From positions 1 to 43,163 of the forward strand of contig JAHHRF010000010.1 of NCBI GenBank assembly GCA_020025955.1: 43,163 nucleotides of DNA. The letters run 5' to 3'. A program made the position numbers and the translations under genes. The notes below the pieces were generated by a model. It was not told the origin of the DNA. It searched no databases and was given only the letters and a program-made list of their open reading frames with translations. The stretch is from Sutterella sp. GTDB lineage: Bacteria > Pseudomonadota > Gammaproteobacteria > Burkholderiales > Burkholderiaceae_F. Below are positions 7,595 through 15,497 of this stretch, piece by piece; within the stretch, counting starts at the first letter, position 1; each line of letters opens with the position of its first letter.

Positions 7595-8794
7595 TTACGC
7601 TTTCGCACGCTCTTCTAAGATGGCAACCGCCGGCAACACCTTCCCTTCTAAGAATTCCAAGAAGGCGCCACCGCCCGTGGAGATGTAGCTCACACGGTTG
7701 GCGATATTGAAGTGACCCACGGCCGCAACCGTGTCACCACCCCCGGCCACCGAGAAGGCGCCCTCATCGGTGCGCTCAGCAATGGCTTCCGCTAACACGC
7801 GGGTGCCCGCGGCATAGGGTTCCATTTCAAAGACGCCCAAGGGGCCATTCCAGACGATGGTGTTGGCAGCCTTGACTTCATTGGCTAACAATTCGGCCGT
7901 CTTCGGACCGACGTCCAAAATCATTTCGTCGGGCTGCACGTCGTCAACGCTGGCGACTCGGTGCTCAGCCTCTGCGCTAAAGGCTTTGGCAACCACGACG
8001 TCAACGGGCATCGGAAGGCTTGCACCCTTGGCTTCTAAAATCGCCAAGACCTTACGGCATTCTTCGACCAAATCGGGTTCAGCGAGGCTGTTACCGACGT
8101 TCTTGCCGGCAGCCACCAAGAAGGTATTCAAAATCCCACCGCCCACGACTAAGCGGTCCACGCGCGTGGCGAGGTTGGAGAGGATGGTGAGCTTGGTGGA
8201 GACCTTGGAGCCACCGACAATGGCCATCAAGGGAGCCTTAGCGTCATTCAAGCCCTTGGAAAGCGCATCGATTTCAGCGGCCATCAAGGGGCCGGCACAA
8301 ACGACGGGCGCGAACTTCGCCACCCCAACGGTGGAAGCCTGTGCACGGTGAGCCGTCCCGAAGGCGTCGTTAACGTACACGTCACAAAGAGCAGCGTACT
8401 GGCGGGAAAGCACTTCATCGCACTTCTTTTCGCCCGGGTTAGCGCGGCAGTTTTCCAACATCACCACGGCGCCTGGCTCGACCGAGACGCCCTCTAACCA
8501 GTTCGTCACTAAGGGCATGGGCTGACCCAAGAGTTCCCCCATACGCTGGGCAATCGGAGCGAGGCTATCTTCAGGACGAAGTTCCCCTTCCGTGGGGCGA
8601 CCCAAGTGGCTCATCACCATGACGGCAGCGCCCGCTTCTAAAGCGATCTTCACCGCGGGGATACTGGCCACTAAACGGGTTTCGTTCGTGATGACACCCT
8701 CTTTCATGGGGGCATTCAAGTCGCTACGGATTAAAACGCGTTTGCCTTTCAAGGCGCCTTCTTGAGCAAGGGCTTCTAACGTAAGAACGTGCAT
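7595..8794 (-). CDS. pgk: Phosphoglycerate kinase
   Basis: 399 residues, standard length. Conserved PGK elements: VLIRSDLNAPM near the N terminus, SHLGRPTEG, the LENCRANPGE loop, NDAFGTAHRA, VGGSKVSTK, WNGPLGVFE and the C-terminal GGGDTVAAV nucleotide loop. It catalyses the reversible transfer between 1,3-bisphosphoglycerate and ADP in the cytoplasm. Order is tkt, gap, pgk on one strand, with 74 bases between gap and pgk. That gap contains a terminator-like hairpin, which may lower pgk expression relative to gap or may be bypassed by a local promoter. Ribosome-binding site is weak (AGAG). Confidence 0.98.
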   Translation of the reverse strand: MHVLTLEALAQEGALKGKRVLIRSDLNAPMKEGVITNETRLVASIPAVKIALEAGAAVMVMSHLGRPTEGELRPEDSLAPIAQRMGELLGQPMPLVTNWLEGVSVEPGAVVMLENCRANPGEKKCDEVLSRQYAALCDVYVNDAFGTAHRAQASTVGVAKFAPVVCAGPLMAAEIDALSKGLNDAKAPLMAIVGGSKVSTKLTILSNLATRVDRLVVGGGILNTFLVAAGKNVGNSLAEPDLVEECRKVLAILEAKGASLPMPVDVVVAKAFSAEAEHRVASVDDVQPDEMILDVGPKTAELLANEVKAANTIVWNGPLGVFEMEPYAAGTRVLAEAIAERTDEGAFSVAGGGDTVAAVGHFNIANRVSYISTGGGAFLEFLEGKVLPAVAILEERAKA

Positions 8795-8822
8795 CGTAAG
8801 AATCTCTATGGAAAAAGAAAAT

Positions 8823-8858
8823 GGTAAAGAAAAGGCCCAACCCGAGAGCTGAGCCTTT
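8823..8858 (-). terminator. Terminator-like hairpin between gap and pgk
   Basis: On the minus strand a 9-bp stem (8858-8850 with 8839-8831, one G-U pair) is followed by TTTTCTTT. It starts 10 bases after the gap stop. It may end part of the tkt-gap transcription or act as an mRNA 3' stabiliser. Confidence 0.65.
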
Positions 8859-8868
8859 CTGGCCTCAA

Positions 8869-9885
8869 TTACTTGGCAGCCATCATGGCGCTAACGGTAT
8901 CGAGCATACGGCAGGAGAAGCCCCACTCGTTGTCGTACCAGGCCGTGACCTTCACTAAGCGCTCACCCGAGACGCGCGTCAAGGAGGCGTCAAAGATGGA
9001 GCTACGGCTGTCGCCATTGAAGTCCACGCTCACCAAGGGTTCGTCGTTGTAGCCGAGAATCCCCTTCAAGTCAGCCGATTCACTGGCTTCCTTCATGATG
9101 GCGTTGATTTCTTCAACGCTCGTATCGCGCTTGGCCACGAAGGTCAAGTCCACGAAGCTCACGTTCAAGGTCGGCACACGCACGGCAAAGCCGTCTAAGC
9201 GACCGGCTAATTCGGGGAGCACTAAGCCCACAGCCTTGGCGGCACCCGTCTTCGTCGGGATCATGGACTGCGTGGCAGAACGCGCACGGCGCATGTCCTT
9301 GTGGTAGACGTCCGTTAAGACCTGGTCGTTCGTGTAAGCGTGAATCGTGGTCATCAAACCGCGTTCCACACCGACCGTACGATGAAGGGCCTTAACCATG
9401 GGGGAAAGCCCATTGGTGGTGCACGAGGCGTTGGAGACCACTAAGTCGGTGGCCTTCAAGACGTCCTGGTTCACGCCATAAACGATGGTGGCGTCCGCGG
9501 TCTTACCCGGGGCCGACAAGAGCACCTTCTTGGCGCCCTGTTCGATATGCACCATGCTCTTTTCCTTGGAGTTGAAGGCGCCCGTGCACTCGAGCACCAC
9601 GTCAACGCCTAATTCACCCCAGGGAAGGTTCTTGGGATCACGCTCGGCAAAGCGACGGATACGGTCACCGTTGATGATGAGCGTATCTTCCCCTTCGATG
9701 GAAACGTCCGCGTTGAAGCGACCGTGGCAGGAGTCGTACTTGATCAAGTGAGCCAACGTCTTCAAATCACCCGACGCGTTCACAGCAACGATTTCGATGC
9801 CGTGCTTCTTACCGTTTTCGTAATGAGCACGCAAAACGTTACGACCGATACGGCCTAAGCCCGTAATTGCAACACGAATAGTCAT
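8869..9885 (-). CDS. gap: Glyceraldehyde-3-phosphate dehydrogenase, type I, GapB-like cofactor loop
   Basis: 338 residues. The Rossmann start GLGRIGRN and the catalytic Cys155 in NASCTTN are present, then HAYTNDQ, DMRRARSATQSMIPTKTGAAKAV and NEWGFSCRM. The enzyme interconverts glyceraldehyde-3-phosphate and 1,3-bisphosphoglycerate in the cytoplasm. The segment after the second beta strand reads VNASGD where NAD-specific enzymes have VNDL; the missing Asp normally binds the ribose of NAD. B. subtilis GapB, which prefers NADP and works in gluconeogenesis, has the same NAS and RRAR...QS pattern, so dual or NADP use is likely (inference). AAGGA precedes the start. It sits between tkt and pgk. Confidence 0.97.
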   Translation of the reverse strand: MTIRVAITGLGRIGRNVLRAHYENGKKHGIEIVAVNASGDLKTLAHLIKYDSCHGRFNADVSIEGEDTLIINGDRIRRFAERDPKNLPWGELGVDVVLECTGAFNSKEKSMVHIEQGAKKVLLSAPGKTADATIVYGVNQDVLKATDLVVSNASCTTNGLSPMVKALHRTVGVERGLMTTIHAYTNDQVLTDVYHKDMRRARSATQSMIPTKTGAAKAVGLVLPELAGRLDGFAVRVPTLNVSFVDLTFVAKRDTSVEEINAIMKEASESADLKGILGYNDEPLVSVDFNGDSRSSIFDASLTRVSGERLVKVTAWYDNEWGFSCRMLDTVSAMMAAK

Positions 9886-9924
9886 GAGGTTTGTCCTTTT
9901 ACTCTCTAGCTAAAAGAAGGGGAA

Positions 9925-11937
9925 TTACTTAAGAAGGTCTTCAACCTTGGCGATGACATTGTCCACCGTAAAGCCGAAGTGCTTCCAGAGCACGGAGGCC
10001 GGGGCGCTTTCACCGAAGGTATCCACACCGATCACGGCACCGCGACCGGAGAAGTACTTGTACCAGAGGTCGGTCTTACCGGCTTCAATGGCCAAGACGG
10101 GCACGCCTTCGGGCAACACCTGACGACGGTACTCGGCGTCTTGCTTATCAAAGCGGTTGGTACAGGGCATCGAGACCACACGGCACTGGATGTTGCGAGC
10201 GGTCAATTCAGCGCGTGCGTCCATGGCGAGACCCACTTCGGAGCCCGTGGCAAGAAGAATAACTTCCGGCTTTTCGTCACCCGCGGGGGCGTCAGCAATG
10301 ATGTAACCACCACGAAGGATCGTATCCACGTCCACTTCGTCGCGATCGATAAAGGGCACGTTCTGACGGGTGAAGATGAGGCTGCTGGGGCCGTCCTTAC
10401 GTTCAATGGCGGCACTCCAAGCAATCAAGGATTCCACCGTATCGCACGGACGCCAAACGTCCATATTGGGGATCAAACGAAGGCTGGGAACGTGTTCCAC
10501 GGACTGATGCGTGGGGCCGTCTTCGCCCAAACCAATGGAGTCATGCGTAAAGACGTTGATGACACGCTGCTTCATCAAGGCGGACATACGCAAGGCATTG
10601 CGGGAGTAGTCCGAGAACGTCAAGAAGGTGGCGGCGTACGGAATGAAGCCACCAAACAGGGCAATCCCGTTCATGATGGCGGACATGCCGAATTCACGAA
10701 CGCCGTAGCTCACGTGACGAGCCAACATGCTGCCCGTATTCAACGACACCGAACCCTTCCAGTTGGTGAGGTTAGAGCCCGTCAAGTCAGCGGAGCCGCC
10801 GAGCATTTCGGGCAGTGCCGGGCACAAGGCGTTGAGCGCAGCCTGGCTTGCCTTACGGGTGGCCATCGTGGCCTGAGCCTTCACGGTTTCTTCCAGAGCG
10901 TCCATCAAGACGGCGTCGTAGTTGGCGGGAAGATCCCCGGCTAAGCGACGTTCGAGTTCAGCGGCCAATTCCGGGAACTGAGCGCGGTAACCGGCGTACA
11001 TCGCCTGGTATTCGTTTTCAATGCGAGCGCCTTCAGCCTTGTGGTCCCACGCGGCATAGACGTCCGCCGGGATTTCGAAGGGGGCGTAGGGCCAACCAAT
11101 GGCTTCACGGGTCAAGGCGATTTCTTCGTCACCTAAGGCTTCACCGTGAGCCTTGGCGGTACCTTCACGGTTGGGGGAGCCCTTACCGATCTGGGTCTTA
11201 GCGATGATCAAGGTGGGCTTGTCTTCGCTTAACTTAGCTTCGGCGATGGCCTTATCCATGGCGTCCACGTCATGACCGTCCACCGGACCAATCACGTTCC
11301 AGCCATAGGCTTCAAAGCGACCACGCGTATCGTCCGCGAACCAACCCTTCACGTCACCGTCAATACTGATGCCGTTGTCGTCATAGATGGCGATGAGCTT
11401 GTTGAGCTTCCACACGCCCGCTAACGAGCAGACTTCGTGGCTAATGCCTTCCATCAAGCAACCGTCGCCCAAGAAGACATAGGTGTGGTTGTCAATAACG
11501 GGGAAGCCCTCACGGTTGAATTCTGCCCCTAACATCTTTTCTGCCAACGCCATCCCGACGCCATTGGCAATACCTTGACCCAACGGGCCCGTCGTCGTTT
11601 CCACACCCGGGGTGATATCCACTTCAGGGTGACCCGGCGTACGGCTACCAAACTGGCGGAAGGCCTTGATGTCATCCATCGAGAGGTCGTAGCCGCTCAA
11701 ATGCAACAACGCGTACTGGAGCATGGAGCCATGACCGTTCGAAAGAATGAAGCGATCGCGACCCACCCAGGCCGGGTTAACAGGGTTGTAACGCATATGA
11801 CGCGTCCACAAGGCCACGGCGATGTCGGCCATCCCCATAGGCATGCCGGGATGCCCCGACTTGGCTTTTTGAACGGCATCCATGCTGAGCGCACGTACGG
11901 CGCCGGCCATCATCTGAGCAGAAACAGGTGTAGTCAT
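9925..11937 (-). CDS. tkt: Transketolase
   Basis: 670 residues, full length. Thiamine-diphosphate enzyme landmarks: KAKSGHPGMPMGMAD, RFILSNGHGSML, GPLGQGIANGVGMA, the ThDP motif GDGCLMEG...D-N-N (GDG to YDDNGISIDG), HDSIGLGEDGPTHQ and the C-terminal domain with LATGSEVGLAMDA. It moves two-carbon units between ketoses and aldoses in the pentose phosphate pathway. It is the first gene of tkt-gap-pgk, a combination also found in cbb and gluconeogenic operons. No phosphoribulokinase or Rubisco gene is in the window. No strong ribosome-binding site precedes the ATG. It is divergent from rsmE across about 140 bases. Confidence 0.98.
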   Translation of the reverse strand: MTTPVSAQMMAGAVRALSMDAVQKAKSGHPGMPMGMADIAVALWTRHMRYNPVNPAWVGRDRFILSNGHGSMLQYALLHLSGYDLSMDDIKAFRQFGSRTPGHPEVDITPGVETTTGPLGQGIANGVGMALAEKMLGAEFNREGFPVIDNHTYVFLGDGCLMEGISHEVCSLAGVWKLNKLIAIYDDNGISIDGDVKGWFADDTRGRFEAYGWNVIGPVDGHDVDAMDKAIAEAKLSEDKPTLIIAKTQIGKGSPNREGTAKAHGEALGDEEIALTREAIGWPYAPFEIPADVYAAWDHKAEGARIENEYQAMYAGYRAQFPELAAELERRLAGDLPANYDAVLMDALEETVKAQATMATRKASQAALNALCPALPEMLGGSADLTGSNLTNWKGSVSLNTGSMLARHVSYGVREFGMSAIMNGIALFGGFIPYAATFLTFSDYSRNALRMSALMKQRVINVFTHDSIGLGEDGPTHQSVEHVPSLRLIPNMDVWRPCDTVESLIAWSAAIERKDGPSSLIFTRQNVPFIDRDEVDVDTILRGGYIIADAPAGDEKPEVILLATGSEVGLAMDARAELTARNIQCRVVSMPCTNRFDKQDAEYRRQVLPEGVPVLAIEAGKTDLWYKYFSGRGAVIGVDTFGESAPASVLWKHFGFTVDNVIAKVEDLLK

Positions 11938-12079
11938 AATGTATAGTGAGACAGGTTAGAGGGCAGGGACAGCGTTTGAGTCGACGACCCAAACCGAAGT
12001 GTTCCAATTTAATCGCCTATTTTACCAAAGCCGCCCTGCGGATTAACCCTTTCTTCTCGACTCTTTTCCCTTTTTGACT

Positions 12080-12832
12080 ATGTTGAGCGTACGTACCCCG
12101 CGTTTTTTCTTGGATGTCGACACCGATAGCCTGCAATCGAGCTTTTCTGAGAAGGTTCCGTTTCTGCTCCCAGCGGGCGCTGCACGCCATGCGGGACGCG
12201 CCCTGCGACTCCGTGACGGGGACACCGTAACGCTCTTTAATGGCTCGGGCTGGGAGTTTTTTGGCGTCATTCACTTTTCTAAAGACGAAACCACGGTTGA
12301 GATTACCGAGGCGCACGACGCCAATCGTGAAGCGCCCATTCGGTTGACGCTCGTACAAAGTTGGGTGGCACCTGAAAAACTCGACTGGATTGTCGAAAAA
12401 GCGACGGAATGTGGCGTCGCGCACATTGTGATGGTGCCGGCACAGCGCTCGGTCACCAAACTTTCCGGGGACCGCCTCACCAAGCGCTTAACCAAGTGCC
12501 AAGAGATTGCGAAGTCGGCAGCCGAGCAGTGTGGGCGCAATGTGCTTCCCACGATTGAAGCCGCCCCCAACTTAAAAGCGGCTTTAAGTGGGATTGAGGC
12601 CGACGCCCGCTTACTCTTAGCGCCGAGCGCAAAGGCCGCCACCCCCTTGCCTGAAACCTTGGCGTCCTGCGCCTTTGCGATTGGCCCCGAAGGCGGTTTT
12701 TCCCCGGAAGAGATTGCCTTAGCGGAAGATTTGGGGTGGTCCGCCCACCTGTTGGGGCCGCGCGTACTGCGCACGGAAACGGCGGGGCTCGCCGCCGCCG
12801 TTTGGCTCAATACCCGTTACGGGGACTACTAA
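12080..12832 (+). CDS. rsmE: 16S rRNA (uracil-1498-N3)-methyltransferase RsmE
   Basis: About 250 residues counted from the ATG at 12080; a TTG two codons upstream is the only alternative and neither has a clear ribosome-binding site. The N-terminal PUA-like domain (RHAGRALRLRDGD) is followed by the SPOUT domain with its trefoil-knot motifs: KATECGV, SAAEQCGRN, AIGPEGGFSPEE and LGPRVLRTETA. RsmE methylates U1498 of 16S rRNA in the assembled 30S subunit. It is a single-gene unit between divergent tkt and a convergent transglycosylase, and ends at a shared bidirectional terminator. Confidence 0.96.
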   Translation: MLSVRTPRFFLDVDTDSLQSSFSEKVPFLLPAGAARHAGRALRLRDGDTVTLFNGSGWEFFGVIHFSKDETTVEITEAHDANREAPIRLTLVQSWVAPEKLDWIVEKATECGVAHIVMVPAQRSVTKLSGDRLTKRLTKCQEIAKSAAEQCGRNVLPTIEAAPNLKAALSGIEADARLLLAPSAKAATPLPETLASCAFAIGPEGGFSPEEIALAEDLGWSAHLLGPRVLRTETAGLAAAVWLNTRYGDY

Positions 12833-12846
12833 GCACTGGGAATAAA

Positions 12847-12874
12847 AAAAGCGCTTCTTCGTTGAAGCGCTTTT
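12847..12874. terminator. Bidirectional terminator between rsmE and the transglycosylase gene
   Basis: An 11-bp stem (12847-12857 with 12864-12874) has a 6-nt loop, A-tract on the left and T-tract on the right, so it serves both convergent genes. Confidence 0.88.
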
Positions 12875-12879
12875 CTGTT

Positions 12880-13728
12880 TTAGAGCGTTGTAACCTGGCC
12901 TTTGTCAGTGTCGTCTGCGAGCGTGGCGGGCAACAACGACGTTTCCGGTTTCGTTTCTTCCGTGAGGCTCACCCAACGGGCATAGCCTTCACCCGAAACG
13001 GAGCCCGCATGCGTGAGGCTGTAGTTGGGCGCAGGGCGCTTGCCACGGCTTAACATCACGGCGCGGTTAGAGTCCCCTTGGGCGGCGACAACAAAACGGG
13101 ACCACTCTTGTAAGACCGTGGTGCCATAACCGCGATCATTAGGGAGGTTCGCGGCGCCACTATAAAATTTGAGCGCTCGACGTACCGAGCCCGTACGACG
13201 AATCAACGTGGCGAGAATGTCAGCCCCCACCTCAATGTTGGCTTCGGGGTCGAACGCAGCACTATGCCCCCCAAACTTCTCAAACTTTTCCTTATGCACC
13301 TGGGTCATCACTTGCATGAGCCCTTCGGCCCCCGCATGACTGCGGGCATTGGGGTTAAAGCTCGACTCGGTGCCGATCACGGCCAGAATCAACAAGGGAT
13401 CTAAATCGCGAGCTTCCCCCGCACGCACAGCCATTTCCGTGACCGCGCGGGCCTCTTTCATGGGAATGCGGTACGAACGGTTGATGTAATTGGCAATCGA
13501 ACTCTGAACTAAATCCAAGGGTTCGGGGGCGAGTTCCACGACAGGGGGCACCTTTTCAACGGTTGCCTCAGGCTGCTGCTCGTCGACGGCCACCACAACG
13601 GGGCTCGTCATTTCGTTTTCCTGAAAGTGAGGGTGCCAAAGCGCCACGAGACCCACGATCGACAAGACTGCCGCCGTGAGGGCCACGAGAATCGAGTTGG
13701 ACGAGACTATTCGAGATAACGAGGTCAT
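12880..13728 (-). CDS. Membrane-anchored lytic transglycosylase (SLT domain)
   Basis: 282 residues. A hydrophobic segment at about 12-30 with no lipobox suggests a signal anchor, putting the rest in the periplasm. After a Pro/Glu/Val-rich linker (about 40-75) comes a goose-lysozyme-like SLT domain: LILAVIGTESSFNPNARS with catalytic Glu121, GAEGLMQVM, NIEVGADIL and KFYSGAANLPN. Such enzymes cleave the MurNAc-GlcNAc bond to 1,6-anhydroMurNAc for wall remodelling. The products would feed AmpD and Mpl, both encoded elsewhere in this window. The C-terminal 60 residues after the domain are not recognised. It shares a bidirectional terminator with rsmE. Confidence 0.9.
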   Translation of the reverse strand: MTSLSRIVSSNSILVALTAAVLSIVGLVALWHPHFQENEMTSPVVVAVDEQQPEATVEKVPPVVELAPEPLDLVQSSIANYINRSYRIPMKEARAVTEMAVRAGEARDLDPLLILAVIGTESSFNPNARSHAGAEGLMQVMTQVHKEKFEKFGGHSAAFDPEANIEVGADILATLIRRTGSVRRALKFYSGAANLPNDRGYGTTVLQEWSRFVVAAQGDSNRAVMLSRGKRPAPNYSLTHAGSVSGEGYARWVSLTEETKPETSLLPATLADDTDKGQVTTL

Positions 13729-13814
13729 GAGTTTAAAAATGGTTTTAACGAACTCGCGATAGTAACAAGGGGCGCTTCACCCTGCAACGTAAAACCATGA
13801 AATCGTAATAGACA

Positions 13815-13841
13815 CAAGGAAAAGGACGCGGTCGCGTCCTC
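13815..13841 (-). terminator. Terminator of mgtE
   Basis: A 7-bp GC-rich stem (13840-13834 with 13829-13823, 4-nt loop) is followed on the minus strand by TTTTCCTT, 50 bases after the mgtE stop. Confidence 0.75.
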
Positions 13842-13890
13842 TTCAAACTGTCCAATTGTCTAGGAGAAATCCGTTGACTTCAATACGGGG

Positions 13891-15369
13891 CTACCCGAAA
13901 AATAGAGCGGCCAGCCCTAAGAAGATTAAAAAGCCCCCGGAGTCGGTGGAGAAGGTCAACAAGACCGATCCCCCCATCGCGGGATCGCGCTTTAAGGCGC
14001 GTAAGAAAAGCGGTACCGTCAACCCCACCATCGCAGCCTGGGCCATATTGAGAATCATGGCCAACAGCATGATGAAGGCTAACATCGGCGCTTTGGGGTT
14101 CCCTAAGTAGAGTAACCACGCGCACCCAGCGGCAATCGCCCCCCAAATGACCCCGTTGAGAACCGCCACGGCGATTTCCTTCTTGATGAGGTCAATCTTA
14201 TTGGTATCCGTCACCTGACCCATGGCTAACGATCGCACCAAGAGGGTCAAGGTTTGGTTCCCAGAGTTCCCAGCCATCCCCGCCACAATGGGCATGAGGG
14301 CGGCCAAGGCCACCACTTGCTCAATGGTGTCGGAAAACGCACTAATGACGCGGGAGGCAAAAAAGGCCGTGCAGAGGTTTAACCCCAGCCACACCCAACG
14401 GCTTTTCGCGGTTTCCCAGACGCTGGCGAACAAGTCCTGTTCGTCGTCCAAACCCACGGCCGCATAGGCGTCTTCTTCACTTTCTTCACGAATCACGTCA
14501 ACGACTTCGTTCACGGTCAGACGCCCCACAAGGCGCCCTGACTCGTCCACGACGGCAGCACTCACCAAGTCATAGCGTTCGAACGCTTGCGCGGCTTCGC
14601 TCGCTTCGTCCAACGGATTCAACGTCAACATATCCGTATGCATCAGTGCTTTGACGGGTACATGCGGATCGGCTGTGATGATCTGAGAAAGGGCCAGGGT
14701 CCCCACCAAGTGCCCTAAACGGTTCACGGCAAAGACTTGGTCGGTATGGTCCGGCAACGCTTCAAAGCGACGCAGGTATTGAAGCACCTGAAGGATGGTG
14801 TGCTCTTCTCGGATGGAAATCATCTCGAAGTCCATGCGAGCGCCCACGCTGTCTTCGGGGAAGCTCATGGCGGCGCGCAACTGAGAGCGTTCTTCATGAG
14901 AAAGCCCTTCTTGCACCTCGGCCATCACGTCGGGTGGCAAATCGTCCACCAAGTCCGCGATTTCGTCGGTATCGAGCGTTTCCACGGCATCGACCAACTC
15001 GTCACGGTCCATGGCCTCAATCAAGGTCTCACGAACCCCGTCATTGACCTCAACGAGAATGTCCCCGTCGGATTCGCTCTTAACTAAATTCCAAACCGCG
15101 AGACGCTCGTCCAAGGGCAAGGCTTCCAGAATCCACGCGATGTCCGCGGGATGCAAGGGCTCTAAAACGTGCCGTAAGCTTTCTTGCGCCTGTTCACTCA
15201 CCGGCAGCGCTTCGCCTCGTTCACTGTCGCGACCGCGCTCAGGACGATACGTGCTCTGATCTTCGTCCAAAATCTGTTGGACCCAATCCAAGGCACGCGA
15301 CGCCTCTTCGGAGTCGCGAACAAGGTGTCCGGTGTGCTCGCGATAGTCACGCTCATGCGTATCAGCCAT
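13891..15369 (-). CDS. mgtE: Magnesium transporter MgtE
   Basis: 492 residues. The MgtE N domain (HPADIAWILEALP, then acidic repeats with DELVDAVETLDTDEIADLVDDLP) is followed by two CBS domains (about 165-290; FAVNRLGHLVGTLAL and VVDESGRLVGRLTV) and a C-terminal domain of five membrane helices (about 310-490). The channel signature IVAGMAGNSGNQTLTLLVR is intact. MgtE is a Mg2+-gated channel; the acidic cytosolic domains bind Mg2+ and close the pore when internal Mg2+ is high. The start is preceded by AGGAGA at ideal spacing. It forms its own unit between rnb and the transglycosylase. An acidic N-terminal extension of about 70 residues is normal for proteobacterial members. Confidence 0.97.
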   Translation of the reverse strand: MADTHERDYREHTGHLVRDSEEASRALDWVQQILDEDQSTYRPERGRDSERGEALPVSEQAQESLRHVLEPLHPADIAWILEALPLDERLAVWNLVKSESDGDILVEVNDGVRETLIEAMDRDELVDAVETLDTDEIADLVDDLPPDVMAEVQEGLSHEERSQLRAAMSFPEDSVGARMDFEMISIREEHTILQVLQYLRRFEALPDHTDQVFAVNRLGHLVGTLALSQIITADPHVPVKALMHTDMLTLNPLDEASEAAQAFERYDLVSAAVVDESGRLVGRLTVNEVVDVIREESEEDAYAAVGLDDEQDLFASVWETAKSRWVWLGLNLCTAFFASRVISAFSDTIEQVVALAALMPIVAGMAGNSGNQTLTLLVRSLAMGQVTDTNKIDLIKKEIAVAVLNGVIWGAIAAGCAWLLYLGNPKAPMLAFIMLLAMILNMAQAAMVGLTVPLFLRALKRDPAMGGSVLLTFSTDSGGFLIFLGLAALFFG

Positions 15370-15497
15370 CGTCGCTCTCCTAGTTTTAGGGGTGAGTGTC
15401 TTCAGAGAAACGGGGGAAAACAGAAACCCCGATGAGTGGTTTCGAGGCAGAGTACCACGGGAAAACCCGCTAGGAAACCCCTACCCCGAAATTTTTC

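Noticed and set aside
9979..10944. 321-codon open frame on the plus strand
   Set aside because: It lies wholly opposite transketolase. The sense protein has intact ThDP motifs, and the antisense frame is His/Gly/Val-rich with no family features, as expected from codon bias of the real gene.
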